DNA of 64,000 nucleotides from assembly GCF_017254865.1 (NCBI RefSeq), contig NZ_JAFKCV010000008.1, positions 62,001 to 126,000 of the forward strand, read 5' to 3'. Positions 48,247 through 57,320 of this stretch are shown piece by piece. The notes beneath the pieces were generated by a model. That model did not search any database and was not told where the DNA came from. It saw nothing but the letters and a program-made list of their open reading frames with translations. The translations under genes were made by a program, and so were the position numbers. Source of the DNA: Bowmanella dokdonensis. Its GTDB lineage: Bacteria; Pseudomonadota; Gammaproteobacteria; Enterobacterales; Alteromonadaceae. Within the stretch, counting starts at the first letter, position 1; every line of letters begins with the position of its first letter.

Positions 48247-48795
48247 ATGAGCAGGGACTACAAATTACTGGGCTGGCTGTTGGTCAGTTTTGCGGCGGTA
48301 GAACTGGTGAACTTCTTTACCGCCCGTACTCTCAACCATCTTGGGATATTGCCGCGCGAAGCCCATTCTCTGTGGGGCATAGTGCTCGCACCCTGGCTGC
48401 ATGGCAGTATTTCGCATTTCCTGTCCAATATTGTGCCCCTGGCCGTATTTGGCGCACTGATGCTGGAGTACGGGCTGAAGCGCTACCTGTTGGTCAGCCT
48501 GTGGATTATTGTCTTTACCGGTTTGATGGTGTGGCTGTTTGGCCGCTCCGCCTACCATATTGGTGCCAGCGGCCTGGTGTATGGCCAGTTTGGCTTTCTG
48601 CTGCTGGCCGGCTTTTACCACCGTAAGCTGGTTAAGATCCTGATCTCGGTGCTGGTGGTGGTATTTTATGGCAGCCTGGTGTTTGGCATTCTGCCCACTC
48701 AGCATTTTATCTCCTGGGAATCCCACCTGTTTGGCCTGGTGTCGGGGCTGATTGCGGCAAGGTACTGGAACGGCCGCCCAGTGGAAAAGTCGTAA
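48247..48795 (+). CDS. Rhomboid-family intramembrane serine protease
   Basis: 182 residues with about six membrane helices. The catalytic serine is residue 108 in HIGASGLVYG and the histidine is residue 160 in WESHLFGLVSGL; the oxyanion-hole region is HGSISHFLSN. It would cut membrane proteins within the bilayer. The ATG at 48247 follows AGGAGG and the yjfC stop by 10 bases, so it is likely the last gene of the operon. It could process a module protein such as the YjfM-type lipoprotein, but this is inference. Confidence 0.85.
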   Translation: MSRDYKLLGWLLVSFAAVELVNFFTARTLNHLGILPREAHSLWGIVLAPWLHGSISHFLSNIVPLAVFGALMLEYGLKRYLLVSLWIIVFTGLMVWLFGRSAYHIGASGLVYGQFGFLLLAGFYHRKLVKILISVLVVVFYGSLVFGILPTQHFISWESHLFGLVSGLIAARYWNGRPVEKS

Positions 48796-48845
48796 TTGAC
48801 TGCAGCAAAACTGGTCAAAGCCCCCGTCTAAACGTTAAAATCCCT

Positions 48846-48862
48846 GCCCTTGAAGCAAGGGC
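48846..48862 (+). other. Hairpin beyond the yjf-like operon
   Basis: GCCCTTG (48846-48852) pairs with CAAGGGC (48856-48862) around AAG. No T-run follows, so its role as a terminator is doubtful. Confidence 0.3.
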
Positions 48863-48957
48863 CCATTCGATTGCTGAGTCCGGGGCGGGTATGCCGCCGC
48901 GGGCTGACCAATGGAATGGGTCGTTCCCGCATCCTAATTAACGCAAGAGAGTCATTC

Positions 48958-49683
48958 ATGGGAAGAGCGTTTGAAGTTCGCAAAGTGGCCATGGCCAAAA
49001 CCCAGGCCGCCAAAAGCAAAGTCTTTTCAAAGTACGGTAAAGAAATCTATGTGACCGCCAAAAATGGCGGGCCGGATCCGGACACTAACGTGGCCCTTAA
49101 GCGCTTGATGGAAAAAGCCAAGAAAGATCAGGTGCCTGCCCACGTCGTGGAGAAAGCCATTGAAAAAGCCAAAGGCGCCGGCGGCGAGGACTATACCCCG
49201 GCCCGCTATGAAGGCTACGGCCCGGGCGGTTGTATGGTGATTGTCGACTGCCTGACTGATAACAACAACCGCACCATTACCGATGTGCGCAACTGTTTCA
49301 CCAAGACCAATGCCAAGATCGGCGCCCCCGGTGCGGTGATGCATATGTTTGATCATCAGGCTATCTTCTCCTTCAAAGGGGATGACGACGAGCCGGTGCT
49401 GGAAGCCCTGATGATGGCCGATGCTGACGTCACCGATGTGGAAGTGGAAGACGGCATGGTCACGGTATTCGCCCCCCACACCGAGTTTTACAAGGTCAAA
49501 ACGGCCCTGACCGAGGCTTTTGATGGCATCGAGTTTGAAACAGAGGAAATCACCTTTGTGCCCCAGACCACCACCAAGGTCACCGGTGAAGACGTACCCA
49601 TGTTCCATAAGTTTATGGATATGCTCAACGACTGCGACGATGTGCAGGACATCTACCATAACGCTGAGGTCGAAGAGCAGTAA
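48958..49683 (+). CDS. YebC/PmpR-family protein, YeeN-like
   Basis: 241 residues. YebC-family translation/transcription factor; recent work on the family points to help for ribosomes stalled on proline-rich stretches. The sequence ([60 protein letters not shown]) resembles the YeeN type more than YebC (which has HSKW at the start). The ATG at 48958 gives the family start; the frame is open to 48850. It ends in a strong terminator at 49711-49741. Confidence 0.9.
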   Translation: MGRAFEVRKVAMAKTQAAKSKVFSKYGKEIYVTAKNGGPDPDTNVALKRLMEKAKKDQVPAHVVEKAIEKAKGAGGEDYTPARYEGYGPGGCMVIVDCLTDNNNRTITDVRNCFTKTNAKIGAPGAVMHMFDHQAIFSFKGDDDEPVLEALMMADADVTDVEVEDGMVTVFAPHTEFYKVKTALTEAFDGIEFETEEITFVPQTTTKVTGEDVPMFHKFMDMLNDCDDVQDIYHNAEVEEQ

Positions 49684-49710
49684 CGCTAGCTGCCCCCCAG
49701 CGTTTAATGC

Positions 49711-49741
49711 AAAAAGCCCTCTTTATTAGGAGGGCTTTTTT
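49711..49741 (+). terminator. Intrinsic terminator after the YeeN-like gene
   Basis: AAAAAGCCCTC (49711-49721) pairs with GAGGGCTTTTT (49730-49740) around an 8-base loop, followed by T. Confidence 0.9.
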
Positions 49742-49800
49742 GTGGGCTCGATTGACACAGCTATACCCTCAGGCTGCCATCCAGTTTGCTCACGCATAGG

Positions 49801-49845
49801 ACGCCAAGAGAAGCAATCCAAAGAATTGACTTTGCGGCTTGGCGT
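49801..49845. repeat. Inverted repeat around the cupin-gene promoter region
   Basis: ACGCCAAG (49801-49808) is mirrored by CTTGGCGT (49838-49845), with TTGACT (49826-49831) between them. It could be an operator for the cupin gene at 49907. Confidence 0.35.
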
Positions 49846-49906
49846 TCTTTGCGGTAAAACCGGACTATAGTCTGGCAACCCTGCCATTCTTCACAAGGAC
49901 GATAAA

Positions 49907-50299
49907 ATGCCCAATCTGACAGCCAATATCAACGAGCACTTTATTGTGCTCGACGGCAACAAAAACGCCTCTACAGTGCCGGTCGGCCCGACGCTTTACC
50001 AGGACTTGGACCGCGACTTTGCCGGCTTTAAAGGCTGTGAACTCATTGCACAGTATGAATTCACCAGTAATTGGCAAAGCTGGGAAATTCATCCTCAGGG
50101 TGACGAGATAGTCATGCTACTGAGCGGTCGGGTTACTTTGTTACTGGACAGGCCACAGGGGGAACAGAAAATCCCCCTTAGTCAGCCCGGTGACTATGTC
50201 ATTGTGCCCAAAAACACCTGGCATACCGCCCATACCGATACCCCCACCCGCTTGTTATTTATTACTCCGGGGCAAGACACGGGGCACAAGCCAGCCTGA
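49907..50299 (+). CDS. Cupin-domain protein
   Basis: 130 residues. One cupin domain with SWEIHPQGDEIVMLLSGRVT (metal-ligand region; the classic first His-x-His is replaced by a single His followed by Gly-Asp-Glu) and the second motif PGDYVIVPKNTWHTAH. May bind metal or a small ligand; no enzyme role can be assigned. Transcribed alone. It converges with aceA, with 100 bases between, which include the aceA terminator. Confidence 0.85.
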   Translation: MPNLTANINEHFIVLDGNKNASTVPVGPTLYQDLDRDFAGFKGCELIAQYEFTSNWQSWEIHPQGDEIVMLLSGRVTLLLDRPQGEQKIPLSQPGDYVIVPKNTWHTAHTDTPTRLLFITPGQDTGHKPA

Positions 50300-50350
50300 G
50301 CAGCAATGTTGGTGATGGTAGCTGGTCGGTCACTTATCCTGGTCAGACAT

Positions 50351-50382
50351 AAAAAAGCCGGCAGGTTGCCCTGGCCGGCTTT
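50351..50382 (-). terminator. Terminator of aceA
   Basis: On the minus strand AAAGCCGGC pairs with GCCGGCTTT (50382-50374 with 50362-50354) and is followed by TTTATG, giving a T-run on the side that ends aceA. Confidence 0.8.
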
Positions 50383-50400
50383 GGGTTGGGACTGTTAAAA

Positions 50401-51993
50401 TCAGAACTGATTCATGGTGTTGTCTTTACCGGAGGCCTTCAGTGCCTGCTCACCACAGAAGTATTCCTTGTGGTCATCGCCAAGGTTGGAGCCCGCCATA
50501 TCCTGGTGCTTGACGCAGGCCAGTCCCTCGCGGATTTCCCGGCGCTGTACCCCTTGCACGTACGCCAGCATACCTTCCTCACCGAAGTAGCCCTTGGCCA
50601 GGTTGTCGGTGGACAGCGCTGCCGTATGGTAAGTGGGCAGGGTGATCAGGTGATGGAAGATACCGGCCTCACGGGCTGCATCGGCCTGGAAGCTGCGGAT
50701 ACGCTGGTCCGCTTCCAGAGCCAGTTCGGAGACATCGTACTCGGCGCTCATCAGGCTGTTTCTGTCATAGCCGGACAAGTCCTTGCCCTGCTCCGCCCAG
50801 GCATCGAAAACCTGCTGACGGAAATTCAGCGTCCAGTTAAAGGACGGGCTGTTGTTGTACACCAGCTTGGCATCCGGCACCGCTTTGCGGATTTCATTGA
50901 CCATGCCGGCTATCTGGCCGATATGGGGCTTTTCGGTTTCGATCCACAACAGGTCGGCGCCGTTTTGCAAACTGGTAATGCAATCCAGCACCACCCGCTG
51001 CTCGCCGGTACCGGCGCGGAACTTATACAGGCCGTTAGGCAGACGGGTGGGCTTGACCAGCTCACCGTTCAGTTTCAATACCTGCTCGCCTTCGGCCAAG
51101 TCGTCCAGGGAGGTCACCGGGGTGGTCTCCAGGAAGCTGTTGTACTGGGCAGACAGGTCGCCCGCTTCACGGGATACCGGCAACTTCTGGGTCAGACCGG
51201 CACCCAGTGAGTCGGTGCGGGCTACAATGACTCCCTCTTCCACACCCAGCTCCAAAAAGGCATAACGCACGGCGTTGATCTTGGCCAGGAAATCTTCGTG
51301 TGGCACAGTGACCTTGCCGTCCTGGTGGCCACACTGTTTGGCATCTGACACCTGATTCTCAATCTGGATACAGCAGGCGCCGGCTTCAATCATTTTCTTG
51401 GCCAGCAGGTAGGTGGCTTCCTCGTTACCAAAACCGGCATCGATATCGGCGATAATGGGCACCACATGGGTCTCAAAGTTCTCAATCTGGTTTTCAATGG
51501 CGGCGGCCTGGGCGGTCTCCCCCAGAGCGCGGGCATCATCCAGGGACTTAAACAGATGGCCCAGCTCGCGGGCGTCGGCCTGACGCAGGAAGGTATACAG
51601 CTCTTCAATCAGGGCTGGTACGGCAGTTTTCTCATGCATGGACTGGTCCGGCAATGGGCCAAACTCACTGCGTAATGCGGCAATCATCCAGCCGGACAGA
51701 TAGAGATAGCGCTTGTCCGTGCTGCCATGATGCTTCTTGATGGAAATCATTTTCTGCTGACCGATAAAACCGTGCCAGCATCCCAGTGACTGTGTGTAAG
51801 CAGCCGGGTCGGCGTCGTACTCGGCCATATCCTTACGCATAATGGAGGCAGTATAACGGGCGATCTCCAGACCGGTGCGAAACCCATTTTGCGCCTTCAT
51901 TCTGGCCGCGTATTCCGGGTTGATGGCGTTCCAGGTCTGACGCTCTTTGAGCAACTGCCTGAAGTTTTCAATATCCTGTAAATAAGCTGACAT
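50401..51993 (-). CDS. aceA: Isocitrate lyase
   Basis: 530 residues, the longer bacterial form. Splits isocitrate to glyoxylate and succinate in the glyoxylate shunt. The active-site loop is present as DAKQCGHQDGKVTVPHEDF (a KKCGH variant) and LLWIETEKPHIGQIAGMV supports the fold. It stands opposite a LysR-type gene, with malate synthase G beyond, completing a shunt locus. Confidence 0.96.
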   Translation of the reverse strand: MSAYLQDIENFRQLLKERQTWNAINPEYAARMKAQNGFRTGLEIARYTASIMRKDMAEYDADPAAYTQSLGCWHGFIGQQKMISIKKHHGSTDKRYLYLSGWMIAALRSEFGPLPDQSMHEKTAVPALIEELYTFLRQADARELGHLFKSLDDARALGETAQAAAIENQIENFETHVVPIIADIDAGFGNEEATYLLAKKMIEAGACCIQIENQVSDAKQCGHQDGKVTVPHEDFLAKINAVRYAFLELGVEEGVIVARTDSLGAGLTQKLPVSREAGDLSAQYNSFLETTPVTSLDDLAEGEQVLKLNGELVKPTRLPNGLYKFRAGTGEQRVVLDCITSLQNGADLLWIETEKPHIGQIAGMVNEIRKAVPDAKLVYNNSPSFNWTLNFRQQVFDAWAEQGKDLSGYDRNSLMSAEYDVSELALEADQRIRSFQADAAREAGIFHHLITLPTYHTAALSTDNLAKGYFGEEGMLAYVQGVQRREIREGLACVKHQDMAGSNLGDDHKEYFCGEQALKASGKDNTMNQF

Positions 51994-52153
51994 AGGGTTC
52001 TTTCTCCGGTTCTTTGCTCGCCTGCTGAGGGTTCAGTGACTCGCCTGTTTCAACTTTGCAAAAGTCAGATTTCTTGCTGGCGGGACCCCTTAAGCTCTTT
52101 AAGGTCCTAAGGTCGCGGCCGTGAATCTGTTACTGACAAGACTAGCCCGGCCA

Positions 52154-52186
52154 GTTATGATTCAACCAATTTATAAATCTCATAAC
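52154..52186. promoter_or_regulatory. Inverted repeat in the aceA-LysR divergent region
   Basis: GTTATGA (52154-52160) is mirrored by TCATAAC (52180-52186) with a 19-base spacer, just before the LysR start. TCTCATAA (52178-52185) also occurs upstream of malate synthase G at 53251-53258. A possible regulator site shared by the shunt genes. Confidence 0.4.
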
Positions 52187-52199
52187 GGGTATTTATTTT

Positions 52200-53147
52200 A
52201 TGAATATAGCGAAGGTGGACCTGAACCTGCTGGTGTATTTCGATGTGCTGATGCGGGAGAAAAGTGTGACCCGGGCGGCCAACCAACTGAGCATCACCCA
52301 GCCGGCCATGAGCAACGGCCTTAAGCGCCTGCGCGAGCTGTTTAATGATCCCATACTGGTGCGCACCAGCGAAGGCATGACCCCCACCCAGCGCGCATTG
52401 CAGCTGCAACCTGTAGTGCGCGACGCCATGTCCCGGCTGGAGTCGGCCATCCAGCCACAAACCGATTTCGACCCGCTGACCAGTGAGCGGACGTTTCGCA
52501 TCATGGCCAGTGATTACGCCGAGTCCACCTTGCTGCTGGAGGTTATTCGCCAGCTTAATCAGCAGGCGCCCAATATCACCCTGGATGTGATCACCCCCTC
52601 CGATGTGACCTTCCACGATGTTGAGCATGGCAAGGTGGATATGGCCATTAACCGTTTCGAGGAGCTGCCCCTGTCTTTTCACCAGAAGGTGGTCTGGTAT
52701 GACAGCTTTTCCTGTGTGGTTAACCGGCATAATCCGGTGGTCAAACACTTTACCCTGGATCAGTATCTGAAAGGCCAGCACATCTGGGTTAGCAAGACCG
52801 GCTTTGGGGTGGGCGTGGGCATTGATCCCAACGAAGTACAGAAACTGGGCTGGGTGGATCTGGAACTGTCCAAGCTGGGTAAGAAGCGCCATATCCGCGT
52901 CTTTACCCGCCATTACCATGTGGCGTTGCAACTGGCCAAGGAGCAGAACCTGATTGCCACCCTGCCCAGCCGGGCCGCCAGGATCTACAAGGATGATCCC
53001 AATATGGTGATCCTGGAGCCGCCTTTTGATATTCCGCCCATCGCCCTGAAAATGGCCTGGAGCGCCCTGTTGCAACATGATGCCGGGCATATCTGGCTGC
53101 GCCGGCTGATTATCGATATCGCCAAGGAACTGGAAACCCCGGCCTGA
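52200..53147 (+). CDS. LysR-type transcriptional regulator
   Basis: 315 residues. N-terminal winged HTH (TRAANQLSITQPAMSNGLKR) and a C-terminal effector-binding domain. Divergent from aceA and followed by malate synthase G, so it probably controls the glyoxylate shunt in response to a metabolite such as acetate- or glyoxylate-derived acids; this is inference. A shared inverted repeat is present upstream. Confidence 0.85.
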   Translation: MNIAKVDLNLLVYFDVLMREKSVTRAANQLSITQPAMSNGLKRLRELFNDPILVRTSEGMTPTQRALQLQPVVRDAMSRLESAIQPQTDFDPLTSERTFRIMASDYAESTLLLEVIRQLNQQAPNITLDVITPSDVTFHDVEHGKVDMAINRFEELPLSFHQKVVWYDSFSCVVNRHNPVVKHFTLDQYLKGQHIWVSKTGFGVGVGIDPNEVQKLGWVDLELSKLGKKRHIRVFTRHYHVALQLAKEQNLIATLPSRAARIYKDDPNMVILEPPFDIPPIALKMAWSALLQHDAGHIWLRRLIIDIAKELETPA

Positions 53148-53190
53148 TTCTTACCATTTAGGGTCGCCGCAATGCGGCCCTGCGCTTCAT

Positions 53191-53218
53191 GCCTCACTCC
53201 TCTCTCTTCACTCCTCAC
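53191..53218 (+). repeat. 7-base periodic pyrimidine tract after the LysR gene
   Basis: TCACTCC, TCTCTCT, TCACTCC, TCACCCA: 28 bases with 7-base periodicity, one unit exact in two places. Similar in style to the heptamers at 45511-45559, 47043-47070 and 55522-55544. Confidence 0.6.
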
Positions 53219-53353
53219 CCACTATAAATATCCTGAATACCGGGTATTGTTCTCATAAACTCAACAAAGAAAGCAGACCTGTCTAGACTGGCCAGACGCT
53301 AAGCTTATACCAAGCCTATATGTCAGCCGACCCTACAAAACAAGGAGCCCGTT

Positions 53354-55522
53354 ATGGCAGAAATGATTGAAGCCGGCCACCTCACCGTGCATGCCCAGCT
53401 GTACCGCTTTATACAGGAACAGGCGTTGCCCGGTTCCGGGGTGAACCCGGAACAATTCTGGACCGGGTTCGAGCAGATTCTGTCCGAGCTGATTCCACAA
53501 AATCAGGCGCTGTTGGCCAAGCGTGAATCGCTGCAAACCCTGATTGATGATTATCATCGCCAGCACAAGAAACCAGCGCCTGGGCATTATAAGCAGTTCC
53601 TTACGGATATCGGTTATTTGCAGCCGGTGCCGCAGCAGGCTGAGATCGACACTGCCAATGTGGATGCGGAAATTGCCCGCCTGGCCGGACCGCAATTGGT
53701 GGTACCCATTAATAATGCCCGCTATGCATTAAACGCTGCCAATGCCCGTTGGGGCAGTTTATATGATGCGGCCTATGGCACCGATGTGATTGCCGAGGAT
53801 GAGGGCGCAGAAAGAGGCAAAGCATATAATCCGGTGCGCGGTCGCAAAGTGGTGGCCTTTGCCCGCCAGTGGCTGGATAAAATCGCGCCCCTTGAGGAAG
53901 GTTTTCACCAGTATGCCATCGCCTATCAGATTCAAGAGGGTCAGTTAAAGGTCAGGCTGGACAGCGGTAAAATCAGCGGCCTGCGCGACGCCAAGGCCTT
54001 TGTTGGCTATCAGGGAGAGGCAGACGGACCCAAGGCTATTTTGCTCAAACACCACGGACTGCATGCCGAGATCCAGTTTGATGCCAACCATCCCATCGGT
54101 CAGGCGGATCCGGCGGCCATAAAGGATATTCTGCTTGAATCTGCCTTGACCACCATAATGGATTGCGAAGACTCGGTGGCCGCTGTGGATGGGGAGGATA
54201 AAACCCTGGTCTATCAAAATTGGCTGGGCCTGATGCACGGCACCCTGACCACCAGCCTGGAAAAAGCAGGCAAGCAGGTTCAGCGGGCCATGAATCCGGA
54301 CCGGCAGTATACCGCTCCTGACGGCTCATCAGTGACCCTTAAAGGCCGCAGCCTGATGCTGGTGCGAAACGTCGGTCATCTGATGACCAATCCGGCTATT
54401 CAATATCAGGGCCGGGATATTCCTGAGGGCATTATGGATGCGGTAATCACCAGCCTGATTGCCAAGCACGACCTGCTCAAACTGGGGAAATTTCAGAATT
54501 CTGAAACCGGCAGTGTGTATATCGTGAAACCCAAAATGCACGGCCCTGATGAGGTGGCCTTCACCAATACTTTGTTTGCCAGGGTAGAGAGCTTACTGGA
54601 TCTCGCCCCCCATACCCTGAAGATGGGCATTATGGATGAGGAACGTCGCACCACGGTCAACCTCAAGGCCTGTATCGCTGCCGCCCGCAACAGGGTGATC
54701 TTTATCAACACCGGCTTTTTGGACCGCACCGGCGATGAGATCCACACCAGTATGCTGGCCGGAGCCTTTGCCCCCAAGGCAGAGCTTAAAGCCATGGCCT
54801 GGATCCAGGCCTATGAAAAAGCCAATGTGGCCACGGGCCTGGCTTGTGGACTGTCCGGTAAGGCGCAGATTGGCAAGGGCATGTGGCCCATTCCCGATCA
54901 GATGCACCAGATGATGGAGACCAAACTGGGCCATCCCAAGGCCGGCGCCAACACCGCCTGGGTGCCATCACCCACTGCCGCCACCCTGCATGCGCTGCAT
55001 TATCACCAAGTGGATGTGTTTGCGGTACAAAATCAGCTTAAAGCGCAAGCCTTCGATGGCCTGGATGACATCCTCAGTATTCCGCTGATGGACCAAAACC
55101 GTATTCTCACCAGTGAGGAGATCCAGAGAGAGCTGGATAACAATGTGCAGGGTATTCTGGGCTATGTGGTGCGCTGGGTTCACCAGGGCGTTGGCTGCTC
55201 CAAAGTGCCGGACATCAGCAACGTGGGCCTGATGGAAGATCGGGCCACCCTGCGTATCTCCAGCCAGCACATTGCTAACTGGCTACTGCATGAGATCGTC
55301 AGTAAAGACCAGGTGCAGGCCTCACTGGAGAAAATGGCCAAACTGGTGGATAAGCAAAATGCAGGGGACCCGGACTATATCCCCATGACCCCCAACCCTG
55401 ACCAGGCTATCGCTTTTCAAGCCGCCAGTGAGCTTATCTTTGCCGGTACCACCCAGCCCAGTGGCTACACTGAGCCGGTTTTGCACAAAAAGCGTCTGGA
55501 GATGAAATCGAGGGTCGACTGA
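53354..55522 (+). CDS. glcB: Malate synthase G
   Basis: 722 residues, the usual G-form length. Condenses glyoxylate with acetyl-CoA to malate. The TIM barrel has [20 protein letters not shown] and [15 protein letters not shown], and the C-terminal region has the catalytic stretch. Pairs with aceA at this locus, so growth on acetate or fatty acids is expected. Preceded by the LysR gene and a TCTCATAA motif. Confidence 0.97.
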   Translation: MAEMIEAGHLTVHAQLYRFIQEQALPGSGVNPEQFWTGFEQILSELIPQNQALLAKRESLQTLIDDYHRQHKKPAPGHYKQFLTDIGYLQPVPQQAEIDTANVDAEIARLAGPQLVVPINNARYALNAANARWGSLYDAAYGTDVIAEDEGAERGKAYNPVRGRKVVAFARQWLDKIAPLEEGFHQYAIAYQIQEGQLKVRLDSGKISGLRDAKAFVGYQGEADGPKAILLKHHGLHAEIQFDANHPIGQADPAAIKDILLESALTTIMDCEDSVAAVDGEDKTLVYQNWLGLMHGTLTTSLEKAGKQVQRAMNPDRQYTAPDGSSVTLKGRSLMLVRNVGHLMTNPAIQYQGRDIPEGIMDAVITSLIAKHDLLKLGKFQNSETGSVYIVKPKMHGPDEVAFTNTLFARVESLLDLAPHTLKMGIMDEERRTTVNLKACIAAARNRVIFINTGFLDRTGDEIHTSMLAGAFAPKAELKAMAWIQAYEKANVATGLACGLSGKAQIGKGMWPIPDQMHQMMETKLGHPKAGANTAWVPSPTAATLHALHYHQVDVFAVQNQLKAQAFDGLDDILSIPLMDQNRILTSEEIQRELDNNVQGILGYVVRWVHQGVGCSKVPDISNVGLMEDRATLRISSQHIANWLLHEIVSKDQVQASLEKMAKLVDKQNAGDPDYIPMTPNPDQAIAFQAASELIFAGTTQPSGYTEPVLHKKRLEMKSRVD

Positions 55523-55544
55523 GAGGGACGAGGGACGAGGGACG
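55522..55544 (+). repeat. GAGGGAC heptamers after malate synthase G
   Basis: GAGAGGGAC, GAGGGAC, GAGGGAC, GAG: three clear copies of a 7-base unit starting at the stop codon of glcB. A T/C-rich region with TCACTCGTC-like pieces follows (55619-55660). Compare the heptamers in the yjf module. Confidence 0.75.
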
Positions 55545-55654
55545 AGAAGAATAAAAAAGTATCAATAACTTGAGAAATATTCTGCTCGTCATTAGTAGTA
55601 ATCAGTAACCCTTGTTATTTGTTACTTGTCACTCGTCATCTGTGACTCGCCCAG

Positions 55655-56065
55655 TCACTCATTCTTTCCATGAATGCTGAACAATAGCTCCGCTTCCGCA
55701 CGGGGCAGTTCACATTCTTCCATCACCTCTTCGACCGTGGCACCCTGTTGCAAGCGTTTGACCGCATGGGAATACAAACGGGTATCAGGGTCCATGTCGG
55801 CCAGCTCCAGTTGCTTGTCGTGCAAAGTGCGCAGTTCCCGCTCCAGACCTTTGATCCTGTCGCCCATGCCAATACTGCTTACCCTGAGTTCATGCAGCCC
55901 TTCCTGCTGTAACAACAGCTTTTCTTCCTGGGAGCCCAGCTTGTCCTCCAGGGATCCGGCAAAGGCCTGGTTGTCGCTGATCCGCCGGAAAAGGTGCCAA
56001 ACCATGGCTATCAGCACCAGGCAGACCAGCATCAGCGTTGCCAGGACGATCTCAATCGGCGTCAT
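55655..56065 (-). CDS. DUF2802 membrane-anchored protein
   Basis: 136 residues. One N-terminal membrane helix (TPIEIVLATLMLVCLVLIAM), then a coiled coil (EDKLGSQEEKLLLQQEGLHE) and a DUF2802-type C-terminus (AVKRLQQGATVEEVMEECEL). DUF2802 genes often follow the cheW gene of polar flagellar operons, as here, so it may act in the chemoreceptor cluster or flagellar placement. A terminator (56083-56110) separates it from cheW, so it may be expressed separately. Confidence 0.8.
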   Translation of the reverse strand: MTPIEIVLATLMLVCLVLIAMVWHLFRRISDNQAFAGSLEDKLGSQEEKLLLQQEGLHELRVSSIGMGDRIKGLERELRTLHDKQLELADMDPDTRLYSHAVKRLQQGATVEEVMEECELPRAEAELLFSIHGKNE

Positions 56066-56082
56066 GTTTTACCTCTCCATAT

Positions 56083-56110
56083 AAAAATACCCGGTTATCC
56101 GGGTATTTTT
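56083..56110 (-). terminator. Terminator after cheW
   Basis: AAAAATACCCGG (56083-56094) pairs with CCGGGTATTTTT (56099-56110) around TTAT. A/T-runs on both ends, so it can act on either strand; it ends the chemotaxis operon on the minus strand. Confidence 0.88.
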
Positions 56111-56140
56111 CTGTTCACTGCTAATTCATGAGCATGCCTG

Positions 56141-56629
56141 CTACAGGCTACTGATTTCATCCCACTCTTCGTCCGTCAACAGTTTATTCAGATCCACCAG
56201 GATTAACAGCTCTCCCTCACGATTGCTGACGCCCTGAATAAATTTGGCGCTTTCTTCGGTTCCCACATTAGGTGCGCTGTCTATTTCAGAGGACTTGAGA
56301 TAAACCACCTCAGCCACACTGTCGACCAGAATGCCCACCACCTGCTGGTCCGATTCGATTATCACAATACGGGTATTGTCAGACACTTCATTGGCATCCA
56401 GACCGAACCTGGCCCGGGTATCTATCACTGTCACCACGTTCCCGCGCAGGTTGATAATACCCAGCACATAGTCAGGAGCACCCGGCACGGGAGCGATTTC
56501 CGTATACCTGAGTACTTCCTGTACCTGCATCACATTGATGCCGTAGGTTTCATCGCCCAGCCTGAATGTCACCCATTGCAGGACCTCGTCTTTGCCTGCT
56601 GCAGCACTGCTGTTTCTGTCATCACTCAT
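56141..56629 (-). CDS. cheW: Chemotaxis coupling protein CheW
   Basis: 162 residues. Couples receptors to CheA. The CheW beta fold is clear (WVTFRLGDETYGINVMQVQE; LGIINLRGNVVTVIDTRARF). The ATG at 56629 gives a short leader before the domain; the frame is open to 56674. It lies after parP and overlaps no gene. A second CheW-like protein is ParP at 56646-57320. Confidence 0.95.
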   Translation of the reverse strand: MSDDRNSSAAAGKDEVLQWVTFRLGDETYGINVMQVQEVLRYTEIAPVPGAPDYVLGIINLRGNVVTVIDTRARFGLDANEVSDNTRIVIIESDQQVVGILVDSVAEVVYLKSSEIDSAPNVGTEESAKFIQGVSNREGELLILVDLNKLLTDEEWDEISSL

Positions 56630-56645
56630 AAGACTCGCTCCCGGG

Positions 56646-57320
56646 TTACGCCTCGTCGTCTTCTCTACTGCCAAGCCCCTGATTCAGCAGCGTCACCATT
56701 TCTTTGACATTTATCAGGGCACACATCTTTTCTTTCACGAGTCCCGCCAGCCAGGGGCGCTTTCCGTGACTCTCTCGCCACTTCACGTCGTCCTGTTCCA
56801 GGGTGACCGTATTAATCAGTGATTCGCAGCATAAACCCCAACCACTGTTCTCTAACATAATAAGATATTGATAATTTAAGGATTCTGCCAGTGTTTCATT
56901 ATATTTTTCTGGCATCACCCATTGTGCGGTATCCACCACTTTGAGCTTTTCATCCCGATGCAACATCACCCCGCTGAACCAATCCGGCCCACCAATCAAA
57001 GGGGAGGTCTTATCCATCTTGTGGATCCCGCCCAGTTCTGTCAACGGCACTGCCAGCACCAACCCTGCGACACGGAAGTACAAGGCCTGAAACCGGCCAC
57101 GGCGATACTCAGGTTCTTCAGGTAGGGTCTTTTGCCGTTCAGGCGCTGGGGGGGGCACCTCGGATGTGGCTTCCTGTATCTGAGCCACGTCCTCCCTGGC
57201 CTTTTCCAGTAATCTGGCCACGGAGTCCCGTTGAATGGGGTCGACCACCGGATCATCTGTCAGCAAAGCCGACAGATAATCTTCCATCACCTTTTCATTG
57301 GCAAACTGTCCCTTGCTCAT
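56646..57320 (-). CDS. parP: ParP-like chemotaxis array protein (CheW-like domain)
   Basis: 224 residues: an N-terminal linker rich in Glu/Pro (about 1-75) and a C-terminal CheW-like domain (FQALYFRVAGLVLAVPLTEL; GPDWFSGVMLHRDEKLKVVD). In Vibrio, ParP binds CheA and ParC to keep chemoreceptor arrays at the pole. It overlaps parC by four bases and precedes cheW. The gene order matches the parC-parP-cheW block of Vibrio. Confidence 0.88.
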   Translation of the reverse strand: MSKGQFANEKVMEDYLSALLTDDPVVDPIQRDSVARLLEKAREDVAQIQEATSEVPPPAPERQKTLPEEPEYRRGRFQALYFRVAGLVLAVPLTELGGIHKMDKTSPLIGGPDWFSGVMLHRDEKLKVVDTAQWVMPEKYNETLAESLNYQYLIMLENSGWGLCCESLINTVTLEQDDVKWRESHGKRPWLAGLVKEKMCALINVKEMVTLLNQGLGSREDDEA

